Source of the DNA: Limihaloglobus sulfuriphilus
Lineage (GTDB): Bacteria; Planctomycetota; Phycisphaerae; Sedimentisphaerales; Sedimentisphaeraceae
Direction of reading: 5' to 3'
Length of the DNA: 64,000 bases
NCBI RefSeq assembly: GCF_001999965.1
Contig: NZ_CP019646.1
Coordinates: forward strand, 2,852,001-2,916,000
Under the pieces are notes generated by a model. It was not told where the DNA came from. It saw only the letters and a list, made by a program, of their open reading frames with translations, and made no database searches. Of the stretch, positions 59,067-64,000 are shown piece by piece. Every line of letters begins with the position of its first letter. Position 1 is the stretch's first letter. A program made the translations under genes and the position numbers.

Positions 59067-61940
59067 ATGAAAGATCTTAAGGCAACAATAACCCGCTGGT
59101 CGGTCGAACACTATAAGCGAATCACTGTAATGATGATACTCTTTACAGTGATAACCGGCGATTTTATTCCTTTGATAAAGGTTGATACCGATCCGGAAAA
59201 CATGCTCAGTAAAGATGAGCCTGTGCGTGTGTTCCATAATAAGACCAAAGAAAAATTTGATCTCAGCGACATGGTAATCGTCGGCGTGATAAACGAAGAG
59301 CACGAGCACGGTGTGTTTAACCCCGAGACGCTGGGGCGTATTTATGAGCTGACAGAGTTTGCCAAAACCCTGCGCTGGCCCGACAAAGAAGAGTCCGGCA
59401 AAACCGCCGGAGTTATCGAGGCGGATATGATTGCACCATCAGTGGTTGACCATATCGGACAGGGCGGCCCGGGAACGATAAAGTTTGAATGGCTCATGCC
59501 AACACCGCCCCAGAACCAGAAGCAGGCTCTCGAGATACGCGACAAAGCGATGAGCAACCCCATGTTCGAGGGGACGATGGTATCCGAAGACGGCAGGGCA
59601 ATAATGATATTTCTGCCGCTTACAGATAAACACCTGAGTTACAGGGTTTACAAAGCACTCAACGAGAAGATCGCGTCTATGCCCGGCAGCGAAAACGAAG
59701 ATTACCACATCACCGGCCTGCCGGTTGCTGAGGATACATTCGGCGTGGAGATGTTCATACAGATGGCGATCTCCGCACCGCTGGCGATGCTGACAATTTT
59801 TATTCTCATGCTGCTCTTTTTCCGCAAGCTGGTTCTGATTATCTCGCCGATGATAATCGCAATGGTCTCGGTGATCTCCACGATGGGACTGCTGATAGGC
59901 TTTGGCTATCCGGTCCATATAATGAGCTCAATGATTCCGATATTCTTAATGCCGATCGCCGTTGTTGATTCGGTTCACATTCTATCGGAATTCTTCGATG
60001 TCTATGATAAGTCAAAGGGACGGCGTAAATCCATAGAGCTGGTTATGGAAGACCTCTTCTCACCGATGCTCTATACCTCGCTGACCTCCGCGGCGGGCTT
60101 TCTCTCGCTGGCGCTGACACCGATTCCGCCGGTACAGGTCTTCGGCGTGTTTGTCGCTATCGGTATAATGATCGCCTGGCTGTTCACTATCATGTTTGTG
60201 CCGGCGTATATAATGATGATTCCCGAGAAACGTCTTGAGAATTTCGGCATGGCGGCAGTTCACGAAGAAAAACAGACGCCGCTTACGCGCCTGCTCAAGA
60301 TAGCCGGCAGCGTCACCTGGAAATACGCTAAAGTGGTTACTGTCATTCTGGTAATACTGGTTGTCGCGGCTGTCTGGGGCATTACAAAAATCCAGATCAA
60401 CGACAATCCGGTCAAGTGGTTTGTAAAGAGCCACCCAATACGTCAGGCGGATATCGCACTCAACGAGCACTTCGGCGGAACTTACATGGCGTACCTGGTA
60501 CTCTCCGCCGACCAGCAGCAGCAACAGGGCGGAGCGTTCCCCCAATCGCAAATAAAAGCACTCCGCGAAGAAGCTGAAAATATAAAACAAGATTATCCAA
60601 AGTCGATTCAGGCGGCCGATGAAATATCCGCCCTGCTTGAATCAAAACAGCTCACAGAGGCAGATGCCGGAAAACGCGCTGAGCTTTTCGCTGACATGGC
60701 AGATGAGAAGATAAGCCGTATCCCCGCAGATGATGACGAGCTGTTTTATGCCTGGGATGAGCTGGCAAGTTTTGTCCGGTCAACCGGACTTGAGCAGCAG
60801 AAGGCAGAACCGTTTAAGAACCCCGAGACGCTTCGGTACATGCAGAATCTTCAGCAGCATCTCGAATCAGAAGGCCTGATCGGCAAAAGCAGCTCAGTTG
60901 CCGATGTCGTAAAAAAGGTTCACCAGGAACTGCTCGACGGCTCGGAAGAAAACTACCGGGTACCGGATGAGCAGGCTATGGTCTCGGAATGTCTTATCCA
61001 GTATCAGCAGAGCCACCGCCCCGGCGACCTGTGGCACTTCGTTACTCCGGACTACACCGAGTCTGTAATGTGGTTCCAGCTCACCAGCGGCGACAATAAG
61101 GACATGGAACGCGCAGTCGCCGAGGTGGATAAATACTTCAGAGAGAACACCCCGCCGGTAGAGCTGGCTCACAAATGGGCAGGCCTTACATACATCAATA
61201 TTGTGTGGCAGGAAAAAATGGTTTTCGGTATGCTCCAGTCATTTTTGGGCAGTTTCCTTGTCGTCTTTATAATGATGTCAATGCTCTTCGGCTCGCCTCT
61301 GTGGGGGCTGCTGTGCATGGTTCCGCTGACGATCACCATCGCCGCGATCTACGGCATGATCGGGTTCATCGGCAAGGATTATGATATGCCCGTAGCAGTG
61401 CTCAGCGCATTGACCCTGGGTATGGCGGTGGATTTTGCGATACACTTCCTCGAACGCAGCCGGGCGGCTTTTCAGAAACATGGAAACTGGAAAGACGCCG
61501 CGCCGGAGATGTTCGGCGAGCCGGCAAGGGCAATCAGCAGAAACGTGCTGGTTATTGCTATCGGTTTTCTGCCGCTGCTGGCGGCGCCGCTTGTACCGTA
61601 CAAAACGGTTGGCATCTTTCTCTGCGCAATTATGGCGGTATCGGGAATCATCACCCTGCTGGCTCTGCCCTCGCTGATAACAATTGCATCGAAGATGTTC
61701 TTTAGAGGGCTCGAGCAGAAAAAACCGGCAGGATGCAAGTGCGGGTTCTGCATGGTTATCTCCATATCGGTAACATTGCTGATCGCTCTGAATCTGCACC
61801 AGTACTGGCAGATCGGAGCAACGCGGCTTACATGGATCAGCCTGCCCGCGGTGCCGGTTCTAATTATAATTTGTAATTTGATTTCTCGACGGGAATCGTG
61901 TAAAATAATAGAAAATGAAAATCAGAACGATGAAAATTAA
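59067..61940 (+). CDS. RND/MMPL-family exporter
   Basis: 957 residues. Two membrane halves, each with one N-terminal helix, a large periplasmic loop and five further helices. The first bundle includes FIQMAISAPLAMLTIFILML and MSSMIPIFLMPIAVVDSVHI; the second LGSFLVVFIMMSMLFGSPLW and LTLGMAVDFAIHFLERSR, with the membrane-embedded Asp of proton-coupled RND proteins in both. The periplasmic loop of half 2 contains Gln/Glu-rich helices. Such MMPL proteins, coupled with a LolA-like protein and an outer-membrane barrel as here, are proposed to move lipids or hydrophobic compounds. Confidence 0.88.
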   Translation: MKDLKATITRWSVEHYKRITVMMILFTVITGDFIPLIKVDTDPENMLSKDEPVRVFHNKTKEKFDLSDMVIVGVINEEHEHGVFNPETLGRIYELTEFAKTLRWPDKEESGKTAGVIEADMIAPSVVDHIGQGGPGTIKFEWLMPTPPQNQKQALEIRDKAMSNPMFEGTMVSEDGRAIMIFLPLTDKHLSYRVYKALNEKIASMPGSENEDYHITGLPVAEDTFGVEMFIQMAISAPLAMLTIFILMLLFFRKLVLIISPMIIAMVSVISTMGLLIGFGYPVHIMSSMIPIFLMPIAVVDSVHILSEFFDVYDKSKGRRKSIELVMEDLFSPMLYTSLTSAAGFLSLALTPIPPVQVFGVFVAIGIMIAWLFTIMFVPAYIMMIPEKRLENFGMAAVHEEKQTPLTRLLKIAGSVTWKYAKVVTVILVILVVAAVWGITKIQINDNPVKWFVKSHPIRQADIALNEHFGGTYMAYLVLSADQQQQQGGAFPQSQIKALREEAENIKQDYPKSIQAADEISALLESKQLTEADAGKRAELFADMADEKISRIPADDDELFYAWDELASFVRSTGLEQQKAEPFKNPETLRYMQNLQQHLESEGLIGKSSSVADVVKKVHQELLDGSEENYRVPDEQAMVSECLIQYQQSHRPGDLWHFVTPDYTESVMWFQLTSGDNKDMERAVAEVDKYFRENTPPVELAHKWAGLTYINIVWQEKMVFGMLQSFLGSFLVVFIMMSMLFGSPLWGLLCMVPLTITIAAIYGMIGFIGKDYDMPVAVLSALTLGMAVDFAIHFLERSRAAFQKHGNWKDAAPEMFGEPARAISRNVLVIAIGFLPLLAAPLVPYKTVGIFLCAIMAVSGIITLLALPSLITIASKMFFRGLEQKKPAGCKCGFCMVISISVTLLIALNLHQYWQIGATRLTWISLPAVPVLIIICNLISRRESCKIIENENQNDEN

Positions 61941-61965
61941 AAAAACATCGAAAGTGAGGATTACA

Positions 61966-62796
61966 ATGAAAAATAAACTTACCTTACTGACACTTTTATT
62001 TGCCGCCTTTGCGGTTTTTAGTATTGCCGAGGCAAATGATGAGCTTACAGTTGAACAGATTGTTGAAAAAGCCAACCACGCGGCTTACTACCTCGGCGAT
62101 GACGGCAAGAGCACGGTAGAGATGACTATCACCGACAAGCAGGGACGCGAGAGAAACCGCCGCTTCAACATTCTCCGCATGAACGCAGGAGGAGGCGACG
62201 GCGACCAGAAGTATTTCGTATATTTCCAGGCCCCCTCCGACGTCCGCAAGATGGTGTATCTCGTGCATAAAAATGCAGAGCTTGACCAGGACGACGACCG
62301 CTGGATGTACCTGCCAAGCCTCGATCTGGTTAAGCGCATCGCGGCAAGCGATAAACGTACCAGCTTTGTGGGCTCGGATTATCTCTACGAAGACGTATCG
62401 GGCAGAAGCCTCGAGGCGGACAAACATGAGCTTACCAAAACAACCGAGGATGGCTATGTAGTGAAAAACACTCCGAAAAAGCCCGACATGGTGGAGTTCA
62501 GCTACTACAACACCATAATCGACAAGAAAACTTTTCTGCCGGTCAAGATGGAGTTTTATGATAAGTCCGGCGAGCTTTACCGTACAATAGAAGCTCTCAA
62601 GGTTGAAATGATAAAATCCAAAAAAGACGACAAAGAGGTTGAATACCCGACATCCACAGAATCACTCGTAAAAGATCTCAAAAGCGGAAGCACTACGAGA
62701 ATGAAGTTCTCAAACGTTGAGTACAATATCGGCCTCAAGGAGAGCATCTTCACCGAACGCTACCTCCGCCGCCCGCCGAGAGAAGCAATGCGATAA
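61966..62796 (+). CDS. LolA-like outer-membrane lipoprotein-sorting protein
   Basis: 276 residues from the ATG at 61966, where GTGAGGA precedes it; the ORF open upstream overlaps the end of the exporter gene. Signal peptide KNKLTLLTLLFAAFAVFSIAEA. The family hallmark (PF17131 type) is VYLVHKNAELDQDDDRWMYLPSLDLVKRIAASDKRTSFVGSDYLYED. The fold should be an open beta-barrel that carries a lipid or lipoprotein across the periplasm. Tight linkage with the RND exporter supports a shared transport task. Confidence 0.87.
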   Translation: MKNKLTLLTLLFAAFAVFSIAEANDELTVEQIVEKANHAAYYLGDDGKSTVEMTITDKQGRERNRRFNILRMNAGGGDGDQKYFVYFQAPSDVRKMVYLVHKNAELDQDDDRWMYLPSLDLVKRIAASDKRTSFVGSDYLYEDVSGRSLEADKHELTKTTEDGYVVKNTPKKPDMVEFSYYNTIIDKKTFLPVKMEFYDKSGELYRTIEALKVEMIKSKKDDKEVEYPTSTESLVKDLKSGSTTRMKFSNVEYNIGLKESIFTERYLRRPPREAMR

Positions 62797-62826
62797 TAAT
62801 TCGGACTTACTTACAGGGAGACATAT

Positions 62827-64000
62827 ATGAATTTCAAGAAGTTGATTATTCTGGCAGGCTTTGTTCTTTCTGCCGCGGTTTTTGCTGCTGATAACACTGA
62901 CCCCTTCGAGCTGCCCGAGTTCTTCGGCAAGCCACAGGTTCACGGCTTCATTGAAGGCCGCGGCGGCTACCGCACACAGAACGATTTGTACGAAAAGGAT
63001 ATATCCGTCATGGATACCCGGCTTCAGCTGGATATCTTTACATACAACGACTGGGGCGACTTTAAATATAAAGGCGATTTCTGGGGCGACGGCGTTACCG
63101 AACAGGGCAAATACCAGACACGCGAGCTGTGGTTCTTTACCCGCCCGCTGGACTTTCTTGATGTCAAGCTCGGCCGGCAGGTTCTCACCTGGGGTACCGG
63201 CGATTTGCTCTTTTTGAACGATTTATTCCCAAAAGACTGGCAGTCATTCATGATCGGCCGCGACACAGAGTACCTCAAGGCCCCCTCGGACGCGGCAAAA
63301 TTCAGCTTCTTTAGCGATATCGCCAATCTTGACCTGGTATATACGCCGAAATTCGATTCGGACAACTACATAACCGGCGACTATATATCTTACTGGAACG
63401 GCGGACTGGGCCGCACTGCCGGCAGAGATGCCATCGTCCGCGCAGATGAGCGGGAAAGCTGGTTTACCGATGACGAAATCGCCGCACGCCTTTACCGCAA
63501 TATCAACAACTACGAGCTGGCTCTGTACGGCTACTGGGGATACTGGAAAAGCCCCGGCGGCCAGACTCCCGCCGGCAGGGCGTATTTCCCAAGGCTGGAT
63601 GTGTACGGTGCCAGCGTTCGCGGGCAGCTCGGAGAGGGTATCGCAAACGCGGAGATTGCCTACTACCGCTCAGCCGATGACACAGGCGGCAATGATCCGC
63701 TCGTGAATAACTCCGAGATGCGGTATCTCCTCGGTTATTCACAGGAGATAGCCCGCGACTTCAACGCAGGAGTGCAGTATTACATAGAGCAGCTGCTCGA
63801 ATACGACGACTACCGGAGGTATCTTCCGCCCGCCGCGGCAGCGACAAAACGGGATGAGTTCCGCCAGGTGGTTACGCTGCGGCTTACTAAGCTGCTGATG
63901 AACCAGAATCTTACGCTATCAATGTTTACCTTTTACTCGCCAACCGATGAAGATGCCTATCTGCGGCCAAACATTCATTACAAATTCACAGATAACCTCG
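62827..64000 (+). CDS. Outer-membrane beta-barrel protein (cut by right edge)
   Basis: The gene runs past the window end; 391 codons are visible. It starts MNFKKLIILAGFVLSAAVFAAD, a signal peptide cut after VFA. The mature part is rich in aromatic residues and short alternating strands (VHGFIEGRGGYRTQND, LWFFTRPLDFLDVKLGRQVLTWGTGDLLFLNDLFP, ELALYGYWGYWKSPGG), as in outer-membrane porin-like proteins of the DUF1302-type. 31 bases after the LolA-like gene, with CAGGGAGACATAT before the ATG. Likely the outer-membrane exit of the RND/LolA system. Confidence 0.75.
   Translation, partial: MNFKKLIILAGFVLSAAVFAADNTDPFELPEFFGKPQVHGFIEGRGGYRTQNDLYEKDISVMDTRLQLDIFTYNDWGDFKYKGDFWGDGVTEQGKYQTRELWFFTRPLDFLDVKLGRQVLTWGTGDLLFLNDLFPKDWQSFMIGRDTEYLKAPSDAAKFSFFSDIANLDLVYTPKFDSDNYITGDYISYWNGGLGRTAGRDAIVRADERESWFTDDEIAARLYRNINNYELALYGYWGYWKSPGGQTPAGRAYFPRLDVYGASVRGQLGEGIANAEIAYYRSADDTGGNDPLVNNSEMRYLLGYSQEIARDFNAGVQYYIEQLLEYDDYRRYLPPAAAATKRDEFRQVVTLRLTKLLMNQNLTLSMFTFYSPTDEDAYLRPNIHYKFTDNL

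Overview
The window reads as a chromosomal segment of a Gram-negative planctomycete, most likely of the Phycisphaerae/Sedimentisphaerales type. This is an inference from gene content: secreted PEP-CTERM proteins, a dockerin-like tail (DIADIALMAAEWL), a prepilin-like protein with [22 protein letters not shown], a XylR-type AraC regulator, a FAD oxidoreductase with a sugar-binding-like front domain, KDO/LPS genes and several outer-membrane proteins. Coding sequence is mostly GC-rich in third positions. A few loci (hsdS and the ORF after it, the XPB helicase pair) look AT-richer.

Layout. 1-1.4 kb: two secreted-protein genes on the minus strand, the first running off the left edge. 1.4-5.0 kb: about 3.6 kb without a credible gene. 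It holds roughly a dozen imperfect hairpins, most followed by a purine tract close to GGAGAAAGAAG, together with long direct repeats and 7-bp tandem repeats. This is the least explained part of the window. 5.0-11.4 kb: a minus-strand CusCBA/CzcCBA-like metal efflux operon with a His-rich adaptor and a small Cys/His-rich secreted protein at its head. 11.5-17.7 kb: a type I restriction-modification locus in the order R-S-x-M, with inverted 30-bp repeats at both ends and an unknown membrane/coiled-coil ORF between S and M. 17.8-28.6 kb: secreted and catabolic genes (Gfo/Idh/MocA oxidoreductase, LamG/FG-GAP protein, PEP-CTERM proteins, XylR-type regulator, PHP-like hydrolase, prepilin-like protein). 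28.8-31.5 kb: FAH-family enzyme, a planctomycete-type hypothetical, a TPR protein.

31.7-43.7 kb: a long plus-strand housekeeping block. A near-perfect sigma-70 promoter precedes DUF502-hpf-ptsN-HPr-EI. It is followed by a radical-SAM-linked DUF2344 gene (coupled to a newly noticed 41-codon ORF), RNase E/G, kdsD, kdsC, a very long LptC/OstA-like protein, pyrR and pyrB. 43.9-47.5 kb: a two-gene XPB-type helicase module on the opposite strand with its own promoter. 48.0-54.6 kb: PEP-CTERM protein, DUF2007, surE, ACT protein, DUF711 and a complementary pair of M16 peptidases. 54.6-57.2 kb: FAD oxidoreductase and tsaB. 57.5-64 kb: a TlpA-like thioredoxin, an ArsR regulator, and an RND/MMPL - LolA-like - outer-membrane barrel trio, the last gene cut by the right edge.

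No tRNA, rRNA, CRISPR array, transposase, integrase or reverse transcriptase was seen. Assignments rest on reading motifs by eye; no database search was run.
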